This document shows, one piece after another, positions 8,496 to 17,101 of a stretch of DNA of 47,541 bases. Below the pieces are notes generated by a model. That model searched no databases. It saw only the letters and a program-made list of their open reading frames with translations, and had not been told where the DNA came from. The position numbers were made by a program, and so were the translations under genes. The DNA comes from Mycobacterium sp. (lineage in GTDB: Bacteria > Actinomycetota > Actinomycetes > Mycobacteriales > Mycobacteriaceae), in the NCBI GenBank assembly GCA_025966225.1, contig JAOPVI010000238.1, positions 1 through 47,541 of the forward strand, read 5' to 3'. Positions within the stretch are counted from its first letter, which is position 1; every line of letters begins with the position of its first letter.

Positions 8496-9578
8496 ATGAG
8501 TGGCGTCGAGGTACGCGCAGTGGTCGAGAGTCGGCGGCTCGACGTCGAATTGAGCGTTGCGCCGGGGGAGGTGCTCGCCCTGCTCGGCGCGAACGGAGCG
8601 GGCAAGTCCACGGTGCTGCACGTCATCTCCGGACTGGTACGCCCCGATTCCGGGACCGTCGTGGCGGGGGACCGCGTGCTCACGGATACGTCAGCCGGCA
8701 TCCACGTCGCAACCCACGACCGACGAGTCGGGCTGCTGATGCAGGATCCCCTGCTGTTCCCGCACCTGAACGTCGCAACCAACGTGGCGTTCGGGCCGCG
8801 CAGCGGAAAGCGTCTTGGCCGCAACGATTCTCGGCGGCTGTCGCAACAGTGGCTCGGCGAGGTAGGGGCCGTCGAGCTAGCCGATCGCATGCCGCGTCAG
8901 CTGTCCGGTGGCCAGGCTCAGCGTGTTGCGCTCGCCCGCGCCTTGGCCGCCGACCCCGACGTGCTGTTGCTCGACGAGCCCATGGCAGGCCTCGACGTCG
9001 GGGTAGCGACCGCGATGCGTCAGCTACTGCGCCGGGTGCTGGCGCGCGACGGCCGATCCGCGTTGCTCGTCACGCACGAGCTGCTCGACGTCGTCACGCT
9101 TGCCGACCGCGTCGTGGTGCTCGAGTCGGGTCGCATCGTCGAGTCCGGGCCGGCGGCTGCGATTCTCGCGGCGCCACGCAGCCGATTCGGGGCGCGCTTC
9201 GCGGGTGTCAACCTGGTCTGTGGTCGGCTCGGCGCAGGCGCGACGCTCGTCACCGATTGGGGGACGACGTGGCACGGCACCCCGAGTGACGACATGGCCG
9301 TCGAGACCACCGCAGTGGCCGTGTTCGCGCCAGCGGCAGTGGCCGTGTACCGCGACGAACCGCACGGCAGCCCGCGCAACGCCGTCGCGGTGACCGTCGC
9401 CGAACTCGAGAGCGGCGGACCGGCGGTGCGCGTGCGCGCCGAGGAACAACCTGACGGCTCACCAGGGCTGGCTGCCGACGTGACGGCGGAGTCGGCGGTC
9501 GACCTGAGGCTGACGCCGGGGGACCGCGTGTACTTCGTGGTGAAGACCCAGGAAGTCGCGCTCCACCCCATGCCGTAA
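8496..9578 (+). CDS. modC: Molybdate ABC transporter ATPase ModC with TOBE/Mop domain
   Basis: Cytoplasmic ATPase that powers ModB. The 360-residue protein has Walker A GANGAGKST (31-39), Q-loop region LMQDPLLFPH, signature LSGGQ (136-140), Walker B VLLLDEP (156-162) and the switch His194. The C-terminal part (about 290-358) is the TOBE/Mop-like oxyanion-sensing domain typical of ModC. The start ATG at 8496 is 3 bases after modB, so they are co-transcribed. A terminator-like hairpin follows the stop at 9617-9643. Confidence 0.95.
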   Translation: MSGVEVRAVVESRRLDVELSVAPGEVLALLGANGAGKSTVLHVISGLVRPDSGTVVAGDRVLTDTSAGIHVATHDRRVGLLMQDPLLFPHLNVATNVAFGPRSGKRLGRNDSRRLSQQWLGEVGAVELADRMPRQLSGGQAQRVALARALAADPDVLLLDEPMAGLDVGVATAMRQLLRRVLARDGRSALLVTHELLDVVTLADRVVVLESGRIVESGPAAAILAAPRSRFGARFAGVNLVCGRLGAGATLVTDWGTTWHGTPSDDMAVETTAVAVFAPAAVAVYRDEPHGSPRNAVAVTVAELESGGPAVRVRAEEQPDGSPGLAADVTAESAVDLRLTPGDRVYFVVKTQEVALHPMP

Positions 9579-9616
9579 CGACGCCTGACGCGGCCGCGAT
9601 CAACGAACGAGACCTC

Positions 9617-9651
9617 AGGATGCCGCCCGTTTGCGGCCTTCCTCATCTTTT
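9617..9651 (+). terminator. Terminator-like hairpin after modC
   Basis: AGGA-T-GCCGC (9617-9626) pairs with GCGGC-CT-TCCT (9633-9643) across the loop CCGTTT, with a small internal mismatch, followed by CATCTTTT. It ends the modBC unit and separates it from apa. Confidence 0.55.
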
Positions 9652-9672
9652 GCTGCCAGCAATCTCTTAGAT

Positions 9673-9706
9673 ATAGCTGTGGCTGGGTTTATTCGTATAC
9701 AGCTAT
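9673..9706. promoter_or_regulatory. 8-bp inverted repeat in an AT-rich block upstream of apa
   Basis: ATAGCTGT (9673-9680) and ACAGCTAT (9699-9706) are perfect inverted repeats, centres about 26 bases apart, in an unusually AT-rich 60-base patch 70-100 bases upstream of the apa ATG. A TTGACA hexamer follows at 9715-9720 and could be a -35 element, though no good -10 stands 17 bases downstream. The spacing suits a dimeric regulator. The regulator is unknown. Confidence 0.45.
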
Positions 9707-9774
9707 TTGCAAGATTGACACTCTAAGAGCAACTCACACTTGCGTCACGGCCGTAACACGGTAGTTTCTTCCCC

Positions 9775-10701
9775 ATGCAGCACCCGGACGCACGTCGTCG
9801 ACGACCCAAGAGCCTCATGAGATCGCTGGCGATCGCCGCCGTGACGGGCGCTACCGCGGTGTCGCTCGCTTTCCCCGGTGGGGTGGCCCTCGCCGACCCG
9901 GAGCCGGCGCCTCCTCCGCCGTCGCCCGGCATGCCGCTGCCACCGCCGCCGGCCGATCCAAACGCGCTGCCGCCCGACCCCAACGCGCCACCGCTCGATC
10001 CCAACGCGCCACCGCCTGCGCCGCCACCCGAACCCGGCCGTGTCGACAACGCCACTGGCGGCTTCAGCTACGTCGTGCCTGCTGGCTGGAAGCTGTCGGA
10101 CAACACGAACCTGTCCTACGGCCAGGCGCTGTTGACCAGGATCCCGGCCGCTGGAACCGAGCAGGCTCCCACGGACACCAGCGTGCTGCTGGGTCGCCTC
10201 GACCTCAAGCTGTTCGCCGGGGCCGAGACAGACAACGCCAAGGCGGCGACGCGGCTCGCGTCCGACATGGGCGAGTTCTTCATGCCGTTCGCCGGTACGC
10301 GTAACGACCAGCAGGCCGGGCCGCTGACCGCGGCGGGCCTGCCCGGTGCGTTCTCGTCCTACTCGGTGAAGTTCACCGACACCACCAAGCCCGATGGACA
10401 GATCTGGGCCGGAGTGGTAGGGGCGACGCCAGCGCCAGGAACCCCCCGCGGCCAGCGGACCCCCGAGCGCTGGTTCGTGGTCTGGCTCGGTTCGGCAACC
10501 AACCCAGTGGACAAGGTCGCCGCGACGACGCTCGCTCAATCGATCCGTCCGTTTACGCCGCCGCCCCCGCCGGAGGCTCCGCCACCAGACCCGAATGCAC
10601 CGCCACCAGACCCGAACGCACCGCCGCCGCGGCCAGGCGTCGGCGTCCCAGTGCCGGTACCGGCGGAGAATGCCCCGCCCGAGATGATGCCCGGGGGCTG
10701 A
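9775..10701 (+). CDS. apa: Alanine/proline-rich secreted protein Apa (fibronectin attachment protein family)
   Basis: Exported mycobacterial adhesin/antigen of 308 residues. A basic N-terminus followed by a hydrophobic stretch ending in GGVALADPEP is a Sec signal peptide with an Ala-x-Ala-type cleavage site just before the mature DPEP. A Pro/Ala/Asn-rich linker with repeated DPNAPP units follows, then a globular core (VDNATGGFSYVVPAGWKLSD through RWFVVWLGSATNPVDK), and a second Pro-rich DPNAPPP tail. The core matches the M. tuberculosis Apa core, which also follows modC. M. tuberculosis Apa is O-mannosylated, but here the linkers contain few Thr residues. Confidence 0.93.
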   Translation: MQHPDARRRRPKSLMRSLAIAAVTGATAVSLAFPGGVALADPEPAPPPPSPGMPLPPPPADPNALPPDPNAPPLDPNAPPPAPPPEPGRVDNATGGFSYVVPAGWKLSDNTNLSYGQALLTRIPAAGTEQAPTDTSVLLGRLDLKLFAGAETDNAKAATRLASDMGEFFMPFAGTRNDQQAGPLTAAGLPGAFSSYSVKFTDTTKPDGQIWAGVVGATPAPGTPRGQRTPERWFVVWLGSATNPVDKVAATTLAQSIRPFTPPPPPEAPPPDPNAPPPDPNAPPPRPGVGVPVPVPAENAPPEMMPGG

Positions 10702-10761
10702 GCAAAGTCTGTACGACGTTGGATTCGTGAATGATTCGGCTGCCGGATCGTTACCCTCTGC

Positions 10762-10770
10762 GGGTATACC
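10762..10770 (+). promoter_or_regulatory. GGGTAT element upstream of the small membrane protein
   Basis: GGGTATACC lies 55 bases upstream of the start of the small membrane protein gene. GGGTAT matches the -10 element of mycobacterial SigF promoters, but no good GTTT-like -35 stands 15-17 bases upstream, so this is only a weak suggestion of stress-sigma control. Confidence 0.25.
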
Positions 10771-10824
10771 AAAGAGGAACCCAGCAGCCGCCTGGGCCTT
10801 GCCAGCGACATGGAGGAGCCCGTC

Positions 10825-11133
10825 ATGGATGTGGTTGCAATCCAATACTTAGCATCGCCACCGATTTTCGAATCTGTTTCGTGGTTCGCCTACATCATCA
10901 TCGGCGGCATAGCCGGATGGCTCGCGGGCAAGATAGTGAAGGGTGGCGGGCAGGGCGTTCTGCTCAACATTGTGGTTGGCGTCATCGGCGGGTTCCTCGG
11001 CGGGTTCATCTTGTCCAAGCTCGGGTTCGATGTGGCGTCCGGCCGCAAATGGTTCACGTTCTTCACCGCGCTCCTAGGCGCAGTGGTTCTGTTGTGGATC
11101 GTCGGCCTAGTACGCCGCGGGGCAAAAAAGTAA
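10825..11133 (+). CDS. Small GlsB/YeaQ/YmgE-type stress membrane protein (Rv1861-like)
   Basis: A 102-residue integral membrane protein with a central Gly-rich pair of helices (IIIGGIAGWLAGKIVKGGG and GVIGGFLGGFIL) and a third C-terminal helix ending in RRGAKK. These are hallmarks of the transglycosylase-associated/GlsB family, linked to general stress. The ATG at 10825 is preferred over the one at 10810 because GGAGGAG (10811-10817) is placed about 7 bases before it. Same position as Rv1861, after apa. The adhA gene that follows in M. tuberculosis is not here. Confidence 0.85.
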   Translation: MDVVAIQYLASPPIFESVSWFAYIIIGGIAGWLAGKIVKGGGQGVLLNIVVGVIGGFLGGFILSKLGFDVASGRKWFTFFTALLGAVVLLWIVGLVRRGAKK

Positions 11134-11148
11134 CATCCGGTTATTCAC

Positions 11149-11637
11149 CTACAGTGCGGCGAGCACCCCTCGTAGCGCGGCATTGAGACTGCCGGAACCC
11201 GACCGGTACAGCGGCCCGCGACCGTCGGCAAGCAGCATCCGCAGCCGCGCCATGCCACGCGCGCGCACCCGTTGCGGCTCATCGAGTCTGCTTAGGATCG
11301 CCGTGATGACGTCCGAAGCCCGGCGCACCGGTTGGGTGCGTACCGGGATGCGGGGACGCAGCGCGTCCGGACCCTCTGCGGCGTCCCGCAGCACCAGGCG
11401 AAGGGCACGTGCCAACTCGTCGCGCTCCCGCGCTGCGGAAAGACGCGTGAAGTGCACGGCCAGCGCCGATCCCGGCTCCGGACTGACTCCGGCCTCGACC
11501 GCTCGGTCGTAGCGCGCTGCGAAGAGTCGCGCGCTCAGCCGGACCCGCCAATCGGGTGCTGCGCCGGCCTCTCGCGGCTGTGGTCGCGCTGCCATTTCGA
11601 AGCCGACCAAGTCGGTCCACGTCAGATGCGGTGACAT
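11149..11637 (-). CDS. Conserved hypothetical protein, divergent from the CGNR regulator
   Basis: Protein of 162 residues, Arg/Ala/Leu-rich, with no family I recognise and no signal or membrane segment. The ATG at 11637 has a plausible GGAG site just upstream; ATG at 11658 would add seven residues but has no ribosome site. The frame is open further up but crosses the promoter region of the divergent gene. Sequence character (long amphipathic helices, RLSAARERDELARALRLVL) suggests a helical soluble protein. The shared promoter suggests joint control with the CGNR-type protein. Confidence 0.65.
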   Translation of the reverse strand: MSPHLTWTDLVGFEMAARPQPREAGAAPDWRVRLSARLFAARYDRAVEAGVSPEPGSALAVHFTRLSAARERDELARALRLVLRDAAEGPDALRPRIPVRTQPVRRASDVITAILSRLDEPQRVRARGMARLRMLLADGRGPLYRSGSGSLNAALRGVLAAL

Positions 11638-11665
11638 GAGCTCCAGCTCCCTCTTCATTGGTTCG

Positions 11666-11722
11666 TGACTGGTGTTAACGCTATACCGGTCATGGTGACC
11701 AGTCAAGGTGGTATACCGGTCA
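11666..11722. promoter_or_regulatory. Cluster of candidate operators in a divergent promoter
   Basis: The 106-base space between two divergent genes holds TATACCGGTCA twice (11682-11692 and 11712-11722, exactly 30 bases apart) and an 8-bp inverted repeat TGACTGGT (11666-11673) / ACCAGTCA (11698-11705). The core of each direct repeat is the palindrome ACCGGT. A 30-base phase is close to three helical turns. The natural candidate binder is the CGNR-type protein encoded immediately to the right. Confidence 0.6.
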
Positions 11723-11743
11723 CGTATTGAGTAGAGTGGCGAC

Positions 11744-12328
11744 ATGTCGACCTCAGTCCAGTGGCTTGGCGACACCGAGTCCAAGCCCGCTCCTGGCGCA
11801 CTCCGACGCGTCCAAGGACTGATCAACACCATCGACCGAGAATCCGGCCATGACCGCTTGTCCAACTTTGACGACGCCCGTCCCTGGCTCGTCGCCAATG
11901 GGCTACTCGCGAAGGATGGCGCCCCAACCACCGACGAGCTTCGCATCCTGCGCGAAGTGCGGGAAGGGCTGCGCGGGTTGGTAATTCACAACACCGGCGG
12001 GCCTGTACCTGATCCGGCCAGCGTGGCGCCGCTGCGCGACGTCGCCGCCGAGGTGGCCGTCCGAGCCACCGTGGCGGCAGACGGCACGGTCACGCTCATC
12101 CCTGCCGGGGACTCCGTGCGGGCCCGGCTCCTCGGCCTACTGCTCGTCGTCCAGGATGCACAGCGCGACGGCACGTGGGCGCACCTCAAGGCCTGTGCGA
12201 ACGACGATTGCCTCTGGGCGTTCTACGACCGTTCGCGAAACCACGGCGGGACCTGGTGCGACATGGCCACATGCGGGAACAAGCTCAAGAACCGCGACTT
12301 CAGGGCACGGCAGCGCAGCCAGCACTAA
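11744..12328 (+). CDS. CGNR zinc-finger (ABATE domain) transcription regulator
   Basis: Protein of 194 residues with an N-terminal ABATE/DUF1470-type ligand-binding-like domain and a C-terminal zinc finger. The ligands are C151, C156, C172 and C177; the signature CGNR reads CGNK (177-180). The finger is followed by a basic tail (NRDFRARQR) suited to DNA contact. These proteins are thought to be stress-linked transcription factors. The divergent upstream region has repeated candidate operators, so autoregulation is likely. Start ATG at 11744; no strong ribosome site, so translation could be leaderless or nearly so. Confidence 0.88.
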   Translation: MSTSVQWLGDTESKPAPGALRRVQGLINTIDRESGHDRLSNFDDARPWLVANGLLAKDGAPTTDELRILREVREGLRGLVIHNTGGPVPDPASVAPLRDVAAEVAVRATVAADGTVTLIPAGDSVRARLLGLLLVVQDAQRDGTWAHLKACANDDCLWAFYDRSRNHGGTWCDMATCGNKLKNRDFRARQRSQH

Positions 12329-12332
12329 GAAC

Positions 12333-13100
12333 TCAGGTAGACGCGTGCCAGACCAGTGCCGCGGCGAGCGCACCGAGCCCGTTGAGCGACCAGTGCAGCG
12401 CGATGGGCGCAATCAGGCTGCCACTGCGCCTCCGCAACCACGTGAAGATGAATCCGGCCGCGCCCGTCGCGATGACCGCGAGCACGATGCCGGCCAGCAT
12501 GCCGAAGACGCCGCCACCGAACAATTTGGTGAAGCCGACGTTGCTACTGGTCAACCCCAGCGACGTCGCGATGTGCCACAGTCCGAACAGCAGCGACCCG
12601 CCGGCTGCCACGCCGCGAAAGCCCCACGCCCGGTTGAGGGCTCCGTGCAGGACGCCGCGGAAGGCGAGTTCCTCCGGGATGACCGTCTGCAGCGGAATGA
12701 TGATCATCGACGCGAGCAATGCACCGGACAGCGTGGCGTAGTGGTTGTTCATGAACATCGGCCTGGTCCACGGCAACAACGCGCCGACGGCGATGACGGA
12801 GCCCACCAGAGCGATCGCCGCCAATGCGTATCCGGCCCCGGACTTCCAGTGCTCGCGCCCCAGCCCGAGCTCCGTCCAACCCAACCCTCGCGATCTGACG
12901 AGTACGAGAAGTCCGATGGCTGCGGCGGGCACGATCACCACGTTCGCCCAGGGGGTGGTGAAGTGCGCGATGAGGTTGGTCAGGGCCAGCACCACGATGA
13001 CCACCCAGATGTCGGCGTGGATGCGGAAGTGGTGCAGCGTCGACAACAGCCCGACGGCCGGATGTTCGGCCTGTGGGGGCAGCGCGCTGACGTCGGACAT
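12333..13100 (-). CDS. CPBP family intramembrane metalloprotease (Rv1863c-like)
   Basis: Polytopic membrane protein of 255 residues related to type II CAAX prenyl proteases/bacteriocin-processing enzymes. Predicted motifs are present: EELAFR (143-148) carrying the paired Glu and Arg, FGLWH with His176, and HWSLN with His236 and Asn240. About seven hydrophobic segments are visible. The ATG at 13100 is chosen; the longer frame to 13601 overlaps the divergent CoA-transferase. Its stop is 5 bases from the convergent CGNR gene, so no intergenic terminator fits. Substrate unknown. Confidence 0.88.
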   Translation of the reverse strand: MSDVSALPPQAEHPAVGLLSTLHHFRIHADIWVVIVVLALTNLIAHFTTPWANVVIVPAAAIGLLVLVRSRGLGWTELGLGREHWKSGAGYALAAIALVGSVIAVGALLPWTRPMFMNNHYATLSGALLASMIIIPLQTVIPEELAFRGVLHGALNRAWGFRGVAAGGSLLFGLWHIATSLGLTSSNVGFTKLFGGGVFGMLAGIVLAVIATGAAGFIFTWLRRRSGSLIAPIALHWSLNGLGALAAALVWHAST

Positions 13101-13209
13101 ATCCGGCCAAGTGTACGTGTGACGGCGAAATGCCCAGTTCAGCTCGGATCCAATGCAGCTGCGGACGGGCCGGCGTAGCGGCGGAGGGCCGCGCACTAAC
13201 GTAGCGGTC

Positions 13210-15573
13210 GTGGAACTGCTGACGTCGGTGCGAGTGCTCGACGTGGGGGGACCGGCCTCCGACGGAGTGGGTCGCCTGCTCGCGGATCTGGGTGCCGACG
13301 TGCTCAAGGTCGAACCGGCGGGCGGAAGCGCGGCTCGGGGCATACCGCCGTCCGTGGCCGGCGCAGGCGTGCGGTTCGTGCTCGACAACTCGAACAAGCG
13401 CTGCATCACACTCGCGGGTGATCGGAGCAGGTTCCTCGAACTGGCCCGCGGCGCCGACATCGTGGTGGACGGCGGCTCGCCGGGCGGTTGCGCCGAGTTC
13501 GGTACGTCGGCCGCTGAACTCGCCGACCGGTTCGAACACCTGGTCGCGTTGTCTGTCTCCGACTTCGGGTCGACAGGGCCCCAATCCTCCTGGTTGGCCA
13601 CCGATGCAGTGCTCTACGCGATGTCGACGGCGCTGTCGCGGTCCGGTCCCACCACGGGCACGCCGGTGCTCCCGCCGGCTGGCATCGCATCCGCCACCGC
13701 CGTGGTCCAGGCCTGCTGGGCGGTACTGGTCGCCTATTACCGCCGATTACGCTGCGGCACTGGCGATTACCTTGATTTCTCCCGCTTCGAGGCGGTGGTG
13801 CAGGCTCTGGATCCGCCCTTCGGCTCGGAGGGGCAAGCAGCCGTCGGCCAGAAGAGTTCCCGGCAGTTGTGGCGCGGGCGCCCCAGGAACCAACAGATCT
13901 ACCCGACGTTCGCCTGCCTGGACGGGCACGTCCGGCTCTGTCTGCTCTCGGCCCGTCAGTGGCGGGGCATGCGAGCCTGGCTCGGTGAACCCGAACGGTT
14001 CGCTGATCCGAAGTTCGAAACCATCGCCGCCCGGTACGCCATTTCGGAGGAGCTCAACGCCGCAATCGAGGAACTCTTCCTCGAGCAGACGATGGACGCG
14101 CTCGTGTCGGAGGGGCAAGCCCGTGGCGTACCCATCGCGGCGGTGTTGAGCCCGGCGCAGGCCTTGGCGTCCGAACACTTTCGCGCCGTTGGTGCACTCA
14201 CCGAGACGGAAACGGCCTCGGGCACGCGCCTCGCCGTGCCGATCGGGCCCATCGTCGTCGACGGCCAACACGCCGGATTCACCTATCCGGCTCCACCGTC
14301 CGGTGCCGAGGACGCGGGGTGGCGCACGGCGGCGCCGAAGCCATCGGCCGTAAGCGACGTGCTTCGACCGTTCGAAGGGTTGCGCATTCTCGACCTGGGT
14401 GTGATCGTCGCCGGAGGTGAGCTCGGCAGGCTGTTCGCCGACCTTGGCGCCGAGGTCATCAAGGTGGAGAGCGCGGCCTACCCCGACGGGTTGCGTCAGA
14501 CCCTGCCCGGTCAGCCGATGAGTCGATCGTGGGCGCTGACGCATCGCAATGAGCACAGCCTTGGCCTGGACCTGCGCCATCCCGAAGGCGCAGAACTCTT
14601 CCGGAGACTGGTGGCCGGATCCGATGCCGTCTTCGCCAATTTCAAGCCGGGAACACTTGATGCCCTTGGCTTCTCGTACGACGCGCTTCGCGAGTTGAAC
14701 CCGCGGATCGTGCTGGCCGAGAGCAGCGCGTTCGGCGCGACCGGCCCGTGGAGCGCGCGGATGGGGTACGGGCCGTTGGTGCGCGCGACCACGGGTGTCA
14801 GCAGGCTGTGGTGCTCCGACGATCCGGCCGACACCGCCTTCTACGATGCGACGACGATCTTCCCGGATCACGTCGCCGCGCGCGTCACCGCGACCGCGGC
14901 ACTCGCCGCCCTGATCCACTGCGCGACTGCCGATTCCGGAGCCCACGTGCATATCTCGCAGGCCGAGGTCGCCGTCAACCAACTCGCGCCCGCATATGTC
15001 GCAGAAGCGGCCCGAGCACGCGGGTTGACGGTCGTCGATGACGACGCCATGCACGGTGTCCACCCGTGCGCGGGCGATGACGAATGGTGCGTCGTGTCCG
15101 TGCGCTCCGAGGCCGACCGCGCCGCGCTGGCGGCCGCCATGGGGGTCGGCGAATTGCCCCGCGACCGAGCCGAGTTCACCGCGGCGACATCGGCGTGGAC
15201 CGGAGCCCGCGACAAACGAGTAGTGGCCGAGACCCTGCAGGCCGCCGGAGTTCCAGCGGCGCCGATGAACCGGGCCGTCGACGTGTTGGCCGATCCGCAG
15301 CTCAAGTTTCGCCAGGTGTTCGCGGACCTGGTTCATCCCTTGTTCGATGCCCCGATGCCCGCTGAGCGGCGGCCGACGCGGTACCGCCACATCCCCGACG
15401 CCGCACTAAGGCCCGCACCGATGCCCGGTGAACACACTCGGGCCATCTGCCGGGACCGGTTGGGACTCGACGAAGAACAGACCGACCGACTGATCGCCGA
15501 TGGCGTGCTGTTCGACTGGGCAGACCAGAGCACCCCGATCAAGTCGAGCTACCGCGTCGGCCCCGCTCAATAA
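13210..15573 (+). CDS. Fused two-domain CaiB/BaiF (class III) CoA-transferase
   Basis: A 787-residue protein made of two consecutive class III CoA-transferase domains (about 1-390 and 395-775), each starting with the VLDVGG/ILDLGV strand and a LGADVLKVE / LGAEVIKVE motif. Such enzymes move CoA between acyl groups. The first half keeps an Asp (D132 in ATDAVLYAMS) where the catalytic Asp is expected; the second half has Gly521 (GYGPLVRATTG) there, so only one site may be active. The start is GTG at 13210, in line with a family length near 780; the frame extends back to 13153. Followed 45 bases later by a thiolase-like gene, as with Rv1866-Rv1867. Confidence 0.9.
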   Translation: MELLTSVRVLDVGGPASDGVGRLLADLGADVLKVEPAGGSAARGIPPSVAGAGVRFVLDNSNKRCITLAGDRSRFLELARGADIVVDGGSPGGCAEFGTSAAELADRFEHLVALSVSDFGSTGPQSSWLATDAVLYAMSTALSRSGPTTGTPVLPPAGIASATAVVQACWAVLVAYYRRLRCGTGDYLDFSRFEAVVQALDPPFGSEGQAAVGQKSSRQLWRGRPRNQQIYPTFACLDGHVRLCLLSARQWRGMRAWLGEPERFADPKFETIAARYAISEELNAAIEELFLEQTMDALVSEGQARGVPIAAVLSPAQALASEHFRAVGALTETETASGTRLAVPIGPIVVDGQHAGFTYPAPPSGAEDAGWRTAAPKPSAVSDVLRPFEGLRILDLGVIVAGGELGRLFADLGAEVIKVESAAYPDGLRQTLPGQPMSRSWALTHRNEHSLGLDLRHPEGAELFRRLVAGSDAVFANFKPGTLDALGFSYDALRELNPRIVLAESSAFGATGPWSARMGYGPLVRATTGVSRLWCSDDPADTAFYDATTIFPDHVAARVTATAALAALIHCATADSGAHVHISQAEVAVNQLAPAYVAEAARARGLTVVDDDAMHGVHPCAGDDEWCVVSVRSEADRAALAAAMGVGELPRDRAEFTAATSAWTGARDKRVVAETLQAAGVPAAPMNRAVDVLADPQLKFRQVFADLVHPLFDAPMPAERRPTRYRHIPDAALRPAPMPGEHTRAICRDRLGLDEEQTDRLIADGVLFDWADQSTPIKSSYRVGPAQ

Positions 15574-15618
15574 ACCTCTCCGCGAACACCTTCCGTGCAC
15601 GGCAGAAAGGCCCCAGCG

Positions 15619-17094
15619 TTGCCTCTCGACCCAAGAACACCGGTACTGGTCGGCTATGGCCAGGTCAATCAGCACGACGAGCATCCCGAGGTGGAACCCG
15701 TCGACCTGATGGTCACGGCGGCCCGCGCGGCGGCAGCTTCGCGGTTGCTCGAGGCCGTCGACTCGGTGCGCATCGTCAACCTGCTTTCCTGGCGTTACCG
15801 CGACGCCGGTCTGCTCCTGGCTCAGCGGATTGGCGCCCCGGACGCCGAAACCCGGTACACGGGCATCGGCGGAAACGTGCCGCAGTCGTTGGTGAACCAG
15901 TCCTGCCTCGACATTCAGGCGGGCCGCGCGAATGCCGTGTTGATCGCAGGCGCCGAGACCTGGCGCACGCGAAGTCGAGTGCGGGCCCGCGGGGAAACGC
16001 TGGACTGGACCAAGCAGGACGATTCGGTGCCGATGGCGCCGGGCTCCGAGGACGTCTTCCTGATGGCCGGTCCAGGAGAGCTCCGCATCAAGCTCGACCG
16101 GCCCGCCTACGTCTACCCCATGTTCGAGCAGGCGGTGCGGATCTCGGCGGGGGAGTCGCCGGATGCCCACCGTCGCCGCATCGGCGAGCTGTGGGCCCGG
16201 TTCAACGAAGTGGCACAAGGCAATTCGCACGCGTGGAGCCGGGAGCCGATGTCCGCTGAGGAGATCTGGCAGCCCGGCCCCGCGAACCGGATGGTCAGCT
16301 GGCCGTACCCCAAGCTGATGAACTCCAACAACATGGTCGACCAGGGCGCCGTGCTGATCCTGACCTCGGCCGAGAAGGCCCAGCAGCTCCAAATCCCCAC
16401 CGACCGCTGGGTCTTTCCATACGCGGGTACGGATGCGCACGACACGTACGAGATCAGCGCGCGCGCCGAGTTCGACGGCTCGCCCGCGATCAGGATCGCC
16501 GGACGTCGGGCCCTCGAGCTCGCGGCCATGGACATCGCCGACGTCGAGCTGGTCGACGTGTACTCGTGCTTCCCTTCGGCGGTTCAGGTCGCAGCGCGGG
16601 AGCTCGGCCTGTCCGTCGACGACCCCGGCAGACCGCTGACGGTGACCGGCGGACTGACGTTCGCAGGCGGCCCATGGAACAACTACGTTTCGCACTCCAT
16701 TGCCACACTCGCCGAACGGCTGGTGGCGGAACCTGGCCAGCGCGGCTTCATCACCGCGAACGGTGGGTATCTCACCAAGCACAGCTTCGGCATCTACGGT
16801 ACGGAGCCGCCGACGCATGAATTCCGTTGGGAAGACGTGCAATCCGAGGTCGACGCGGAGCCCACGCGCGCCGTCGAGGTCGAATGGTCGGGCACCGGGA
16901 CGGTGGAGACCTGGACGACGCCCTTCAGCAGGGACGGCGCCGTCGAGAAGGCCTACCTCGCGGTGCGGACCCCCGACGACGCCCGCACGCTGGCCGTGCT
17001 GACCGATCCGTCGGAGGCCGAAGCCAGCACACGCGAAGACATCGCCGGTGCCAAGGTGCACGTGAACGCCGACGGCACTGCCAGCCTCCGGTAG
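15619..17094 (+). CDS. Thiolase-superfamily protein (acetyl-CoA acetyltransferase-like, Rv1867-like)
   Basis: A 491-residue member of the SCP-X/thiolase-like group, likely acting on acyl-CoA. Opening DPRTPVLVGYGQVNQ is typical. Cys96 (VNQSC) is at the nucleophile position of thiolases, and later blocks VDVYSCFPSAVQVA, GGPWNNYVSH and NGGYLTKHSFG match the family. Starts with TTG at 15619, with an AGAAAGG site 8 bases upstream; GTG at 15595 is the alternative. It forms an operon with the CoA-transferase, suggesting activation and cleavage of one acyl substrate, which is an inference. Ends 7 bases from the convergent SDR. Confidence 0.87.
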   Translation: MPLDPRTPVLVGYGQVNQHDEHPEVEPVDLMVTAARAAAASRLLEAVDSVRIVNLLSWRYRDAGLLLAQRIGAPDAETRYTGIGGNVPQSLVNQSCLDIQAGRANAVLIAGAETWRTRSRVRARGETLDWTKQDDSVPMAPGSEDVFLMAGPGELRIKLDRPAYVYPMFEQAVRISAGESPDAHRRRIGELWARFNEVAQGNSHAWSREPMSAEEIWQPGPANRMVSWPYPKLMNSNNMVDQGAVLILTSAEKAQQLQIPTDRWVFPYAGTDAHDTYEISARAEFDGSPAIRIAGRRALELAAMDIADVELVDVYSCFPSAVQVAARELGLSVDDPGRPLTVTGGLTFAGGPWNNYVSHSIATLAERLVAEPGQRGFITANGGYLTKHSFGIYGTEPPTHEFRWEDVQSEVDAEPTRAVEVEWSGTGTVETWTTPFSRDGAVEKAYLAVRTPDDARTLAVLTDPSEAEASTREDIAGAKVHVNADGTASLR

Positions 17095-17101
17095 GGCGCA
17101 C

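Noticed and set aside
12156-13178. 340-residue plus-strand frame over the CPBP gene
   Set aside because: Gln/Arg/His-rich shadow; the minus-strand CPBP motifs are real.
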